Notes: generated from the letters alone by a model not told the origin. Positions 9,072 through 17,618 are shown, counted from the first letter of the stretch. The stretch: 64,000 bases of DNA from Pseudonocardia cypriaca (GCF_006717045.1 NZ_VFPH01000001.1:930001-994000), one strand, 5' to 3'. Program-made: numbers and translations.

Positions 9072-9849
9072 CGGGTGGATGGGTGTGGCCGCTGATGCGC
9101 GCGGCGATCGCCCGCGCCGTCCGGCCGACCTCGGCGACGACCACCTCCCGCAGATCCGGGTCGAGCTCCGGTCGCGGCATCGTGACGGCCACGCTCGCCA
9201 CCGGGTGCCGCATGTGGTCGAGCACGGCCACGGCGATCGAGACGAAGCCGGGCGTCACCTCGCCGTCCTCGACGGCGTGTCCCCTGCGCCGCGTCTCCAC
9301 GAGGAGTCTCCGCAGGGCGGACAGGGAACGGGGTCCGGTCTCGTGCCGGGTCACGAAGGCCTCGGGCTGCGGGAAGAGGGCGCGGATCTGCGCCGCGGGC
9401 AGGGCGGCGAGCATCGCGCGGCCGCTCGCGGTGAGATGGGCGGGAAGGCGCACGCCCACGTCGGTGACCAGCGGTGGACGGCCGGGCGCCCGCTCCTCGA
9501 TGAGGTAGATGACCTCGTGCCCGTGCATGACGGCCAGGTGGGCGGTGTGCCCGGTGCGGTCGACGAGCCGCGCGAGCGGTACCCGCGCGACGCGCTGCAG
9601 CGGCGCCTGACGCGCGTAGCCGGTTGCCAGCTCGTAGGCCGCGACACCGAGGCTGTAGCGGCGTTCGTCGGCGAGGTGGACGACGAACCCGCTCTCGGCG
9701 AGCGTGGCCAGCAGCTGGTAGGTCGTGGAGCGGGGGAGCCCCAGCTCCCGCGCGACGGCGGCGGCCGGCACCGGGGCCGCCTGCCGCCCCAGGTGGCCCA
9801 GGATCGCCAGAACCTGGTGCGCCGCGGGCGCCTTCACCGGGCCGGACAC
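9013..9849 (-). CDS. IclR-family transcriptional regulator of the hut operon (putative)
   Basis: A 278-residue regulator read from the GTG at 9849 (VSGPVKAPAAHQVLAIL); the frame is open up to 9945 but that would run through the hut promoter region. The N-terminal winged helix (AAVARELGLPRSTTYQLLATLAESGFV) is followed by the IclR effector domain (VARVPLARLVDRTGHTAHLAVMHGHEVIYLIE ... VGVRLPAHLTASGRAMLAALP). It is divergent from hutH with a perfect palindrome between them, so it most likely controls the histidine operon and itself; the effector may be urocanate or histidine (inference). Its tail is Pro/Arg/Ala-rich and overlaps the TerC gene's 3' end. Confidence 0.87.
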   Translation of the reverse strand: MSGPVKAPAAHQVLAILGHLGRQAAPVPAAAVARELGLPRSTTYQLLATLAESGFVVHLADERRYSLGVAAYELATGYARQAPLQRVARVPLARLVDRTGHTAHLAVMHGHEVIYLIEERAPGRPPLVTDVGVRLPAHLTASGRAMLAALPAAQIRALFPQPEAFVTRHETGPRSLSALRRLLVETRRRGHAVEDGEVTPGFVSIAVAVLDHMRHPVASVAVTMPRPELDPDLREVVVAEVGRTARAIAARISGHTHPPASAPAQTPRDRRGRAAGAP

Positions 9850-9866
9850 GGCGCCGAGGCTAGCAA

Positions 9867-9886
9867 CTGTCCGGGATCCCGGACAG
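9867..9886. promoter_or_regulatory. Perfect 20-bp palindrome, probable IclR operator
   Basis: CTGTCCGGGATCCCGGACAG is a perfect palindrome 17 bases upstream of the IclR start and 53 bases upstream of hutH. Its position between divergent genes and its length fit a dimeric regulator's binding site controlling both. Confidence 0.65.
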
Positions 9887-9939
9887 AAACGAGCGTTGCT
9901 CCATGGTGCGGTGGCGCCGGGCGGGTGTCGGATGGAGCA

Positions 9940-11478
9940 ATGCATGCCATCACCGTCGGGACCGGCCCGCTGGCCCCATCAGACATCCTTGCCGTCGCTC
10001 GGGGCGGGGCGGGCGTTCGCCTGTCCGCCGACGCCGAGAACGAGATGGCGGCCGGGCGGAAGGTGGTGGAGGCGCTCGCCGACGACGTGGAGCCCCACTA
10101 CGGGATCTCGACCGGGTTCGGGGCGCTCGCCGTCCGGCACATCCCCGTGGACCGGCGGGCCCAGCTGCAGCGCAGCCTGGTGCGCTCGCACGCCGCCGGG
10201 AACGGTCCCGAGGTCGAGCGCGAGGTCGTGCGGGCGCTGATGCTGCTGCGCCTGTCGACGCTGGCGACCGGCCGCACCGGCGTCCGTCCGGAGACCGCAC
10301 GCGTGTACGCGGAGATGCTCAGCGCGGGGATCACGCCGGTGGTGCGCGAGTTCGGGTCGCTGGGGTGCTCGGGCGATCTGGCACCGCTCGCGCACTGCGC
10401 GCTGGCGGCGATGGGTGAGGGCGAGGTGCGCGACGCGTCGGGAGTGCTGCGTCCCGCGGCCGAGGCGCTCGCCGCCGCGGGCATCGAGCCGGTCGAACTG
10501 GCGGAGAAGGAAGGCCTCGCGCTGATCAACGGCACCGACGGCATGCTCGGCATGCTGGTGCTGGCCTGCCACGACCTGCGCACGGTGCTGCGCACCGCGG
10601 ACGTCGCCGCCGCGATGAGCGTCGAGGCTCTGATGGGCACCGACGCGGTGTTCGCCGCCGACCTGCAGGCGCTGCGCCCGCATCCCGGTCAGGCCGACAG
10701 CGCCGCCAACCTCCGGGCGCTGCTGTCCGGGTCCGGGATCATGGCCAGCCACCGCACGCCGGACTGCACGCGCGTCCAGGACGCGTACTCCCTGCGCTGC
10801 GCCCCGCAGGTGCACGGCGCCGCCCGGGACACGGTCGCGCACGCCGAGGCGGTGGCCGGCCGCGAGCTGGCGGCCGCCGTGGACAACCCGGTCGTCACCG
10901 TGGACGGGCGGGTGGAGAGCAATGGGAACTTCCACGGCGCCCCCGTCGGGTACGTGCTGGACTTCCTGGCGATCGCGGCGGCGGACGTGGCGTCGATGAG
11001 CGAGCGGCGCACCGACCGCTTCCTCGACGTGGCGCGCAACCACGGCCTCCCGCCGTTCCTGGCCGACGACGCCGGCGTGGACTCGGGGCACATGATCGCG
11101 CAGTACACGCAGGCGGGGATCGTGTCGGAGCTGAAGCGGCTGGCCGTTCCGGCGTCGGTCGACTCGATCCCGTCCAGCGCGATGCAGGAGGACCACGTCT
11201 CGATGGGGTGGGCCGCCGCCCGCAAGCTGCGGCGCGCGGTCGACGGGCTCACCAGGGTGGTGGCGATCGAGCTGCTCACCGCCGCAAGGGCCCTCGACCT
11301 GCGCGCACCGCTCGCGCCGGCCGCGGCCACGGCCGCCGTCCGCGACCGGCTGCGCGCCGAGGTCCCCGGCCCGGGCCCGGACCGGTGGCTGGCTCCGGAG
11401 ATCGAGGCCGCCGTGGCGTTCGTCGCCTCCGGCGAGGCGCTCGCCGCCGCCGAGAGCGTCGCCGGCCCCTTGAGCTGA
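9940..11478 (+). CDS. hutH: Histidine ammonia-lyase
   Basis: A 512-residue enzyme that deaminates L-histidine to urocanate, the first step of histidine breakdown. It has YGISTGFGAL, LLRLSTLATGRTGVRPET, the MIO-forming region GSLGCSGDLAPLAH (residues 139-152) and GNFHGAPVGYVLD. The tripeptide that cyclises to the MIO prosthetic group is Cys-Ser-Gly (143-145), not the more common Ala-Ser-Gly; the key Ser is present. ATG at 9940 follows GGAG closely; a GTG at 9925 is an alternative. First gene of the hut operon, 12 bases before hutU. Homologous aromatic ammonia-lyases exist, but the hut context makes HutH nearly certain. Confidence 0.95.
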   Translation: MHAITVGTGPLAPSDILAVARGGAGVRLSADAENEMAAGRKVVEALADDVEPHYGISTGFGALAVRHIPVDRRAQLQRSLVRSHAAGNGPEVEREVVRALMLLRLSTLATGRTGVRPETARVYAEMLSAGITPVVREFGSLGCSGDLAPLAHCALAAMGEGEVRDASGVLRPAAEALAAAGIEPVELAEKEGLALINGTDGMLGMLVLACHDLRTVLRTADVAAAMSVEALMGTDAVFAADLQALRPHPGQADSAANLRALLSGSGIMASHRTPDCTRVQDAYSLRCAPQVHGAARDTVAHAEAVAGRELAAAVDNPVVTVDGRVESNGNFHGAPVGYVLDFLAIAAADVASMSERRTDRFLDVARNHGLPPFLADDAGVDSGHMIAQYTQAGIVSELKRLAVPASVDSIPSSAMQEDHVSMGWAAARKLRRAVDGLTRVVAIELLTAARALDLRAPLAPAAATAAVRDRLRAEVPGPGPDRWLAPEIEAAVAFVASGEALAAAESVAGPLS

Positions 11479-11490
11479 GAGGAGATCGTC

Positions 11491-13143
11491 ATGGAGGGTG
11501 CTCGTCCCGTCCGCGCCGCGCGCGGCACGACGCTGACGGCCCGGTCCTGGCAGACCGAGGCCCCGCTGCGGATGCTCTGCAACAACCTCGACCCGGAGGT
11601 GGCCGAGCGACCCGACGACCTCGTCGTCTACGGCGGCACCGGGCGCGCGGCCCGCGACTGGCGCTCGTTCGAGGCGATGGTCCGCACGCTCACCACGCTG
11701 GCCGACGACGAGACGATGCTCGTGCAGTCGGGCCGCCCGGTCGGGGTGCTCCGCACGCACGAGTGGGCGCCGCGGGTGCTGATCGCCAACTCCAACCTGG
11801 TCGGGGACTGGGCGACCTGGCCGGAGTTCCGCCGGCTGGAGAAGCTCGGCCTCACCATGTACGGCCAGATGACCGCGGGCTCGTGGATCTACATCGGCAC
11901 CCAGGGCATCCTGCAGGGCACGTACGAGACCTTCGCCGCGGTCGCGGAGAAGCGGTTCGGCGGAACGCTGGCCGGCACCCTCACCGTCACCGGCGGGTGC
12001 GGCGGCATGGGCGGCGCGCAGCCGCTGGCCGTCACGCTGAACGGCGGCGTGTGCCTGGTGATCGACGTCGACCCGGCCCGGCTGCGGCGGCGCGTCGAGC
12101 ACCGCTACCTCGACGAGCTGGCCACCGACGTGGACGACGCCGTCGCGCGCTGCACTGCGGCGAAGGCCGAGAAGCGGGCGCTGTCGGTGGGGCTCGTCGG
12201 CAACTGCGCCACGGTGCTGCCCGAGCTGCTGCGCCGCGGCGTCGAGGTCGACATCGTCACCGACCAGACCTCCGCGCACGACCCGCTGTCCTACCTGCCC
12301 GACGGCATCGACCTCGACGACTGGGACGACTACGCCGCGAAGAAGCCCGAGGAGTTCACCGACCGGTCGCGTGAGTCGATGGCCCGCCACGTCGAGGCGA
12401 TGGTCGGGTTCCTCGACGCCGGTGCCGAGGTGTTCGACTACGGCAACTCGCTGCGCGACGAAGCCCGCAAGGGCGGCTACGACCGCGCGTTCGCGTTCCC
12501 CGGGTTCGTGCCCGCCTACATCCGGCCGCTGTTCTGCCAGGGCAAGGGCCCCTTCCGGTGGGCCGCCCTGTCCGGCGACCCGGCCGACATCGCCGTCACC
12601 GACGACGCCGTGCTGGGGCTCTTCCCCGAGAACGACCGGCTGCACCGCTGGATCCGCGCCGCTCGCGAGCGGGTGGCGTTCCAGGGGCTACCGGCCCGGA
12701 TCTGCTGGCTCGGGCAGGGCGAGCGCGACCGGGCCGGGCTGCGGTTCAACGAGCTGGTCGCCGACGGGCGGATCAGCGCACCGATCGTGATCGGGCGCGA
12801 CCACCTCGACACCGGCTCCGTGGCCTCGCCCTACCGCGAGACCGAGGGAATGGCCGACGGCTCGGACGCGATCGCGGACTGGCCACTGCTGAACGCGCTG
12901 GTCAGCACGTCGTCCGGGGCGAGCTGGGTGTCGATCCACCACGGCGGCGGCGTCGGCATCGGCCGCTCGATCCACGCCGGCCAGGTCACGGTGGCCGACG
13001 GCACCGACCTGGCCGCGATGAAGATCGAGCGCGTGCTCACCAACGACCCGGCAACGGGCGTCCTCCGCCACGTGGATGCGGGCTACGACGTGGCGGCAGA
13101 GACGGCGGAGACCCACGGCATCCGCGTCCCGATGTCCGAGTGA
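11491..13143 (+). CDS. hutU: Urocanate hydratase
   Basis: A 550-residue protein, the normal size for HutU, which converts urocanate to 4-imidazolone-5-propionate using tightly bound NAD+. Visible signatures include LVVYGGTGRAARDW, the long conserved block around MYGQMTAGSWIYIGTQGILQGTYETF, the nucleotide-binding glycine run TVTGGCGGMGGAQPLA and FDYGNSLRDEARKGG. The start ATG at 11491 is preceded by GAGGAG with good spacing. It follows hutH by 12 bases and is separated from the M20 gene by 76 bases that contain an inverted-repeat element. Confidence 0.97.
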   Translation: MEGARPVRAARGTTLTARSWQTEAPLRMLCNNLDPEVAERPDDLVVYGGTGRAARDWRSFEAMVRTLTTLADDETMLVQSGRPVGVLRTHEWAPRVLIANSNLVGDWATWPEFRRLEKLGLTMYGQMTAGSWIYIGTQGILQGTYETFAAVAEKRFGGTLAGTLTVTGGCGGMGGAQPLAVTLNGGVCLVIDVDPARLRRRVEHRYLDELATDVDDAVARCTAAKAEKRALSVGLVGNCATVLPELLRRGVEVDIVTDQTSAHDPLSYLPDGIDLDDWDDYAAKKPEEFTDRSRESMARHVEAMVGFLDAGAEVFDYGNSLRDEARKGGYDRAFAFPGFVPAYIRPLFCQGKGPFRWAALSGDPADIAVTDDAVLGLFPENDRLHRWIRAARERVAFQGLPARICWLGQGERDRAGLRFNELVADGRISAPIVIGRDHLDTGSVASPYRETEGMADGSDAIADWPLLNALVSTSSGASWVSIHHGGGVGIGRSIHAGQVTVADGTDLAAMKIERVLTNDPATGVLRHVDAGYDVAAETAETHGIRVPMSE

Positions 13144-13145
13144 GC

Positions 13146-13198
13146 GTCAGCAGAGCCACTTTCACGACACGAGACGTCAGCAAAGTGGCTTTGCTGAC
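13146..13198. repeat. Paired inverted-repeat element between hutU and the M20 gene
   Basis: Bases 13176-13198 form a perfect hairpin: GTCAGCAAA, loop GTGGC, TTTGCTGAC. Bases 13146-13163 (GTCAGCAGAGCCACTTTC) are a second, oppositely oriented, imperfect copy of the same sequence. There is no T-run after it, so it is not a classic terminator. It may attenuate or process the operon transcript, or be a dispersed intergenic repeat. Confidence 0.65.
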
Positions 13199-13219
13199 AT
13201 CCGCCGGGACGATGGTGCG

Positions 13220-14398
13220 ATGACGTTCGACGCGATGTGGGCCGACCTGCAGCCGGTGGGCCGGGATCGCCGCAGCGGCGGTTACCGCCGGTTCGCCTGG
13301 ACCGCCGAGGACGGCGCCCTGCGCGAGTGGTTCACCGGCGAGGCGGCGGGGCGCGGGCTCGACGTGGTGCCGGACCGGGCGGGCAACCTGTGGGCGTGGT
13401 GGGGCGACCCGGACGCCGACGGGCCAGGGCTCGTCGTCGGCAGCCACCTCGACTCGGTGCCCGACGGCGGCGCGTTCGACGGTCCGCTGGGCGTCGTGTC
13501 CGCGCTCGCGGCCCTGGACGTCCTGCGCGCACGGGGGTGGACGCCGAGCCGCCCCCTGGGCATCGCCGTCTTCTCCGACGAGGAGGGAGCGCGGTTCGGC
13601 GTCGCGTGCGCGGGCAGCCGGATCATCACCGGCGCGCTCGACCCGGACCGCGCCCGCTCGCTCACCGACGCGGACGGCACCACCGTCGCCGAGGCGATGG
13701 CCGCGGCCGGGCACGACCCGGTGCAGGTCGGTCCGGACCAGACGACCTTGGCGCGGGTGGGCACGTTCGTGGAGCTGCACGTCGAGCAGGGCCGGGCGCT
13801 GGTCGACGCGCCGGACGAAGCGGCCGTCGGCGTGGCGAGCGCGATCTGGCCGCACGGCCGCTGGCGGCTGGACCTGCGCGGCCGCGCCGACCACGCCGGC
13901 ACCACCCGGCTCGAGGACCGCGACGACCCGATGCTGCACCTCGCCGAGGCCATCACCGCGGCGCGGCGGGCGGCGGGGGAGCACGACGCGCTCGCCACGA
14001 TCGGCAAGCTGCGGGTGGAACCGGGCGGGGTCAACGCGATCCCGTCCCGCATCACCGCGTGGCTGGACGCGCGCGGCCCCGTCGAGGCGGACGTGCGGGC
14101 CGTCGTCGCCGCGGTGGGCGCGGCAGCGGGGAGCGAGCCGGTCGAGGAGTCGTGGACCGGTTCGACCGCCTTCGACGCCGGCCTGCGGGACCGGCTGGCG
14201 GCGCTGCTCGCCGCGCCGGTGCTGCCGACCGGCGCCGGTCACGACGCGGGGATCCTCTCCGCCGCCGGGATCCCGGCGGCGATGCTGTTCGTGCGCAACC
14301 CCACCGGGGTCTCGCACTCACCGGAGGAGCACGCCGAGCCCGCCGACTGCCACCGCGGCGTGGAGGCGCTCGCGCGGGTCGTGGAGGAGCTGGGGTGA
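13220..14398 (+). CDS. M20-family amidohydrolase (allantoate/N-carbamoyl amino acid hydrolase type), putative N-formylglutamate deformylase
   Basis: A 392-residue zinc amidohydrolase of the AllC/hydantoinase-carbamoylase subfamily. Metal and catalytic motifs are visible: VVGSHLDSVPDGGAFDGPLG, AVFSDEEGARFG, ELHVEQG, the lid-domain GRADHAGTT and the C-terminal GAGHDAGILS and SHSPEEHA. It lies inside the hut operon between hutU and hutF; its stop overlaps the hutF start (GTGA). HutF yields N-formyl-L-glutamate, and no hutG is present, so this enzyme most plausibly removes the formyl group to give glutamate. That is inference: family members are known for carbamoyl or allantoate substrates. ATG at 13220. 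Confidence 0.85.
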   Translation: MTFDAMWADLQPVGRDRRSGGYRRFAWTAEDGALREWFTGEAAGRGLDVVPDRAGNLWAWWGDPDADGPGLVVGSHLDSVPDGGAFDGPLGVVSALAALDVLRARGWTPSRPLGIAVFSDEEGARFGVACAGSRIITGALDPDRARSLTDADGTTVAEAMAAAGHDPVQVGPDQTTLARVGTFVELHVEQGRALVDAPDEAAVGVASAIWPHGRWRLDLRGRADHAGTTRLEDRDDPMLHLAEAITAARRAAGEHDALATIGKLRVEPGGVNAIPSRITAWLDARGPVEADVRAVVAAVGAAAGSEPVEESWTGSTAFDAGLRDRLAALLAAPVLPTGAGHDAGILSAAGIPAAMLFVRNPTGVSHSPEEHAEPADCHRGVEALARVVEELG

Positions 14399-15720
14399 CG
14401 GCGTACTGGTGCGAGCGGGCCTGGGTGGAGGGCGGCCCGCGCGACCGGGTCCGGGTCGCGGTCGACGGGGGCCGGATCGCAGGCGTCACGATCGGCGTGG
14501 ATCCCGGACCCGACGACGTGCGGCTCACCGGCCTGGTGCTGCCCGGCTTCGCGAACGCGCACAGCCACGCCTTCCACCGCGCGCTGCGCGGCCGAACGCA
14601 CGACCGCGGCGGCACGTTCTGGACCTGGCGGGAGCGGATGTACGAGGTGGCGGCGCGCCTCGACCCGGACCGCTACCTCGCGCTGGCCCGGGCCACCTAC
14701 GCGGAGATGGCGCTGGCCGGCGTGACCTCCGTCGGCGAGTTCCACTACCTGCACCACGACCGGGACGGCACGCCGTATGCCGACCCGAACGCGATGGGAC
14801 AGGCCCTGATCCAGGCGGCGGCCGACGCGGGCGTGCGGCTCACCCTGCTGGACACCTGCTACCTCGCAGGCGGGCTCGGCACGTCCGGCCACACCCCCCT
14901 CGACCGCGTGCAGGTGCGGTTCGGCGACGGTGACGCCCATGCCTGGGCGGAGCGCGTCGGCCGGCTCGCGGACACCGACGGCGTGCGCGTGGGCGCGGCG
15001 GTGCACTCGGTCCGGGCGGTGCCCGCCGCGCAGCTGCCGGCCGTCGTGCGGGCCGCGGGCCGGCGCCCCCTGCACGTCCACCTGTCGGAGCAGCCGCAGG
15101 AGAACGAGGCGTGCCAGGCGTTCTACGGGGCCACGCCCACGGCGCTGCTGGCCGAGCAGGGCGTCCTCGGGCCGGGTACCACCGCGGTGCACGCCACGCA
15201 CCTGAGCGCCGCCGACATCGCCTTGCTCGGCGCTTCGGGCACCACCGTGTGCGCCTGCCCGAGCACCGAAGCGGACCTCGCCGACGGGATCGGCCCGTTC
15301 CGCGCGCTGCTGCGGGCCGGCTCACCGCTGACGGTCGGCAGTGACCAGCACGTCACGGTCGACCTGCTCGCCGAGGCCCGGCTCGTCGAGTCCTACGAGC
15401 GGCTGGCCTCCGGCGAGCGCGGCCGCCTGACACCCGCCGCGCTCGTGGACGCGCTCACCGTGCACGGGCACGCCTGCCTCGGCTGGCCGGACGCGGGCCG
15501 CATCGCCCCCGGCGCGCGGGCCGACCTGGTGGCGGTGGGGCTGGACCGCCCCCGTACCGCCGGCATCGCCCCCGAGCAGGTGGTGATGGCCGCGTCCGCC
15601 GAGGACGTCCACTCCGTCGTGACCGACGGGCGCGTGATCGTGCGCGACGGCAGGCACGTACTGGGGGACGTGGGAAGGCTGTTGGCCGCCGCCATCGCCC
15701 CGTTATGGGAGGACGTATGA
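14395..15720 (+). CDS. hutF: Formimidoylglutamate deiminase
   Basis: A 441-residue amidohydrolase-superfamily enzyme that turns N-formimidoyl-L-glutamate into N-formyl-L-glutamate plus ammonia. It has the metal site AHSHAFHRALRGRTH, the conserved FWTWRERMY and GEFHYLHHDRDG typical of HutF, HVHLSEQPQENEACQ, VHATHLS and the late aspartate in GSDQHVTVDLLAEAR. It starts with GTG overlapping the M20 stop and ends in an ATGA overlap with hutI, so translation of the three genes is coupled. Its presence fixes the five-step variant of the pathway that releases a second ammonia. Confidence 0.94.
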   Translation: MTAYWCERAWVEGGPRDRVRVAVDGGRIAGVTIGVDPGPDDVRLTGLVLPGFANAHSHAFHRALRGRTHDRGGTFWTWRERMYEVAARLDPDRYLALARATYAEMALAGVTSVGEFHYLHHDRDGTPYADPNAMGQALIQAAADAGVRLTLLDTCYLAGGLGTSGHTPLDRVQVRFGDGDAHAWAERVGRLADTDGVRVGAAVHSVRAVPAAQLPAVVRAAGRRPLHVHLSEQPQENEACQAFYGATPTALLAEQGVLGPGTTAVHATHLSAADIALLGASGTTVCACPSTEADLADGIGPFRALLRAGSPLTVGSDQHVTVDLLAEARLVESYERLASGERGRLTPAALVDALTVHGHACLGWPDAGRIAPGARADLVAVGLDRPRTAGIAPEQVVMAASAEDVHSVVTDGRVIVRDGRHVLGDVGRLLAAAIAPLWEDV

Positions 15721-16883
15721 GCACGCTGGTCAGCGGCATCGCCGAGCTGGTCACCAACGATCCCGCGCTCGGCCCCGGCCCGCTGGGGATCGTGGCCGAC
15801 GCGGCAATGGTGGTCGACGACGGCCGGGTCGCCTGGGTGGGTCCCGCCGCCGCGGCCCCGGCCGCCGACGCGCGCATCGACGTGGACGGCCGGGCGGTGC
15901 TGCCCGGGTTCGTCGACAGCCACAGCCACCTGGTGTTCGCCGGCGAGCGGTCGGCCGAGTTCGAGGCCCGGATGTCCGGCGTCCCCTACGACGGCGGCGG
16001 CATCGCCTCCACGGTCGCGGCCACCCGCGCCGCCGACGACGACCGGCTGCGGTCGCGGCTGCGGGCGCTCGTGGGGGAGATGCGCGCCCAGGGCACCACG
16101 ACGGTCGAGGTCAAGAGCGGTTACGGCCTCACCGTCGACGACGAGGCGCGAGCACTCCGGCTCGCCCACGAGGTGACCGACGAGACCACCTTCCTCGGCG
16201 CGCACGTCGTCCCGGCGGAGTACGCGGGACGGGTCGAGGAGTACGTCGCGCTGGTGACCGGCCCCATGCTGGAGGCCTGCGCGCCGTTCGCGCGCTGGGT
16301 GGACGTGTTCTGCGAGCCGGCCTCCCCGCACGCCTTCGACGGGCCGGCCAGCCGCGCGGTGCTGGAGGCCGGGCGCGCCGCAGGCCTCGGCCTGCGGGTG
16401 CACGGCAACCAGCTCGGGCCCGGGCCGGGCGTGCAGCTGGCGGTCGAGCTCGCGGCCGCGAGCGTCGACCACTGCACGTACCTGACGGATGCCGACGTCG
16501 ACGCGCTGGTCTCCGGCGACACCGTGGCGACCCTGCTCCCGGGCGTCGAGTTCTCGACCCGCCAGCCATACCCGGACGCCCGCCGGCTGCTCGACGCGGG
16601 CGTCACCGTGGCGCTGGCCACGGACTGCAACCCGGGCACGTGCTTCTCGTCGTCCATGCCGATCTGCATCGCGCTCGCGGTGCGCGAGATGCGGATGACG
16701 CCTGCCGAGGCGGTGTGGGCGGCGACCGCCGGTGGCGCGGCAGCGCTGCGCCGCGACGACGTCGGGCGCCTCGGTGTCGGTGCGCGCGCCGACCTGTGCG
16801 TGCTGGAGGCGCCGTCCTACCGGCACCTGGCCTACCGGCCGGGCGTGCCGCTGGCCCGGGCGCTCGACGTCGTCAACCCTTGA
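15717..16883 (+). CDS. hutI: Imidazolonepropionase
   Basis: A 388-residue amidohydrolase that opens 4-imidazolone-5-propionate to formimidoylglutamate. Motifs: PGFVDSHSHLVFAGERSAEFEARM, TTTVEVKSGYGL, FLGAHVVP, LRVHGNQLGPGPGVQLA, the metal aspartate in ATDCNPGTCFSSSMP, and the C-terminal ATAGGAAALRRDDVGRLGVGARADL. ATG at 15717 sits on the hutF stop and is preceded by GGGAGGACGT; an in-frame ATG at 15705 is less likely. It is the last gene of the operon and overlaps the convergent TetR gene by 11 bases. Confidence 0.95.
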   Translation: MSTLVSGIAELVTNDPALGPGPLGIVADAAMVVDDGRVAWVGPAAAAPAADARIDVDGRAVLPGFVDSHSHLVFAGERSAEFEARMSGVPYDGGGIASTVAATRAADDDRLRSRLRALVGEMRAQGTTTVEVKSGYGLTVDDEARALRLAHEVTDETTFLGAHVVPAEYAGRVEEYVALVTGPMLEACAPFARWVDVFCEPASPHAFDGPASRAVLEAGRAAGLGLRVHGNQLGPGPGVQLAVELAAASVDHCTYLTDADVDALVSGDTVATLLPGVEFSTRQPYPDARRLLDAGVTVALATDCNPGTCFSSSMPICIALAVREMRMTPAEAVWAATAGGAAALRRDDVGRLGVGARADLCVLEAPSYRHLAYRPGVPLARALDVVNP

Positions 16884-17499
16884 GGTGCGCGAGGGCGAGG
16901 ACGAGGCGTTCGGTGATGTCCGCAGGCCACGGGAAGCTGACGGTCACCGACTGCTGGTGGGCCAGCCCGTGCAGGCCCACCCACAGTGCGATCGCGTCGG
17001 CGGACAGGTCCGTGCTGGTGGCGATGCCCGAGGCGACGCAGTCGCCGAGGACATCGGCGAGCAGCTGCAAGCTGCCTTCGCCCAACGCGTGCATGTCGGC
17101 CTCGGTGAGCGAGCTCGTCTCGAGGTCGGGCATCCAGAGCCCGCCGAACATCGTGCGGTAGCGCCCGGGATGGGTCCGGGCGAACTCCAGGTAGCCGGTG
17201 CAGGTGGCGAAGAGCCGCGTCCGGGGGTCGTCGCCGGCGGAGTCCCGCGCGCGGCGTAGCTCCGCCTCCAGCTCGTCGAACGCCTGCTGGACGACCGCCA
17301 ACATGATGCTCGGCTGGTCGGCGAAGTGGCGGTAGATCGACGGCGCCGAGATCCCGACCTTGCGCGCGACTGCCCGCAGGGTCACGGACGTCTGGTCGCC
17401 GGTCTCGTCGAGCAGCGCGACCGCGCCGGCCACGATCTCGTCGCGCAGGCGAGCACCCTCGCCCCGCCGGTTGCGCACCCGGACCTGTCCTTCCGACAT
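16873..17499 (-). CDS. TetR-family transcriptional regulator
   Basis: A 208-residue regulator with a TetR DNA-binding domain (SVTLRAVARKVGISAPSIYRHFADQPSIMLAVVQQAF, about residues 35-75) after a basic N-terminus. The C-terminal half (CTGYLEFARTHPGRYRTMFGGLWMP) looks like the WHG/TetR_C_13-type ligand domain. It is divergent from the alpha/beta hydrolase at 17619, and the gap holds several palindromes, so it probably represses that operon and itself. Its 3' end overlaps hutI by 11 bases on the other strand, with no functional link implied. Confidence 0.9.
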   Translation of the reverse strand: MSEGQVRVRNRRGEGARLRDEIVAGAVALLDETGDQTSVTLRAVARKVGISAPSIYRHFADQPSIMLAVVQQAFDELEAELRRARDSAGDDPRTRLFATCTGYLEFARTHPGRYRTMFGGLWMPDLETSSLTEADMHALGEGSLQLLADVLGDCVASGIATSTDLSADAIALWVGLHGLAHQQSVTVSFPWPADITERLVLALAHLKG

Positions 17500-17535
17500 G
17501 CCGTCACCTTACAGGTGAAAACTTATGGGAGTTAG

Positions 17536-17582
17536 TCTTGCGCAAGATACATACAAGCTGTACGTACAGGCTGCACGTACGT
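17536..17582. promoter_or_regulatory. Cluster of palindromes between TetR and the hydrolase operon
   Basis: Three perfect palindromes lie in the 119-base divergent gap: TCTTGCGCAAGA (17536-17547), CTGTACGTACAG (17558-17569) and ACGTACGT (17575-17582). TetR dimers bind such sites, so one or more is likely the operator. The AT-rich stretch around GATACATACAAG may contain promoter elements. Confidence 0.5.
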
Positions 17583-17618
17583 ATGCTCCTTCCCGTTGAT
17601 CTCGAGGGGGAGTGGGAG

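Noticed and set aside
6653..9508. A 950-codon open frame on the plus strand crossing the rhamnosidase and TerC genes
   Set aside because: It is antisense to one real gene and out of frame with another; no protein-like features.
9979..12645. An 888-codon open frame on the minus strand opposite hutH and hutU
   Set aside because: Shadow of two certain enzymes; no domain or ribosome site.
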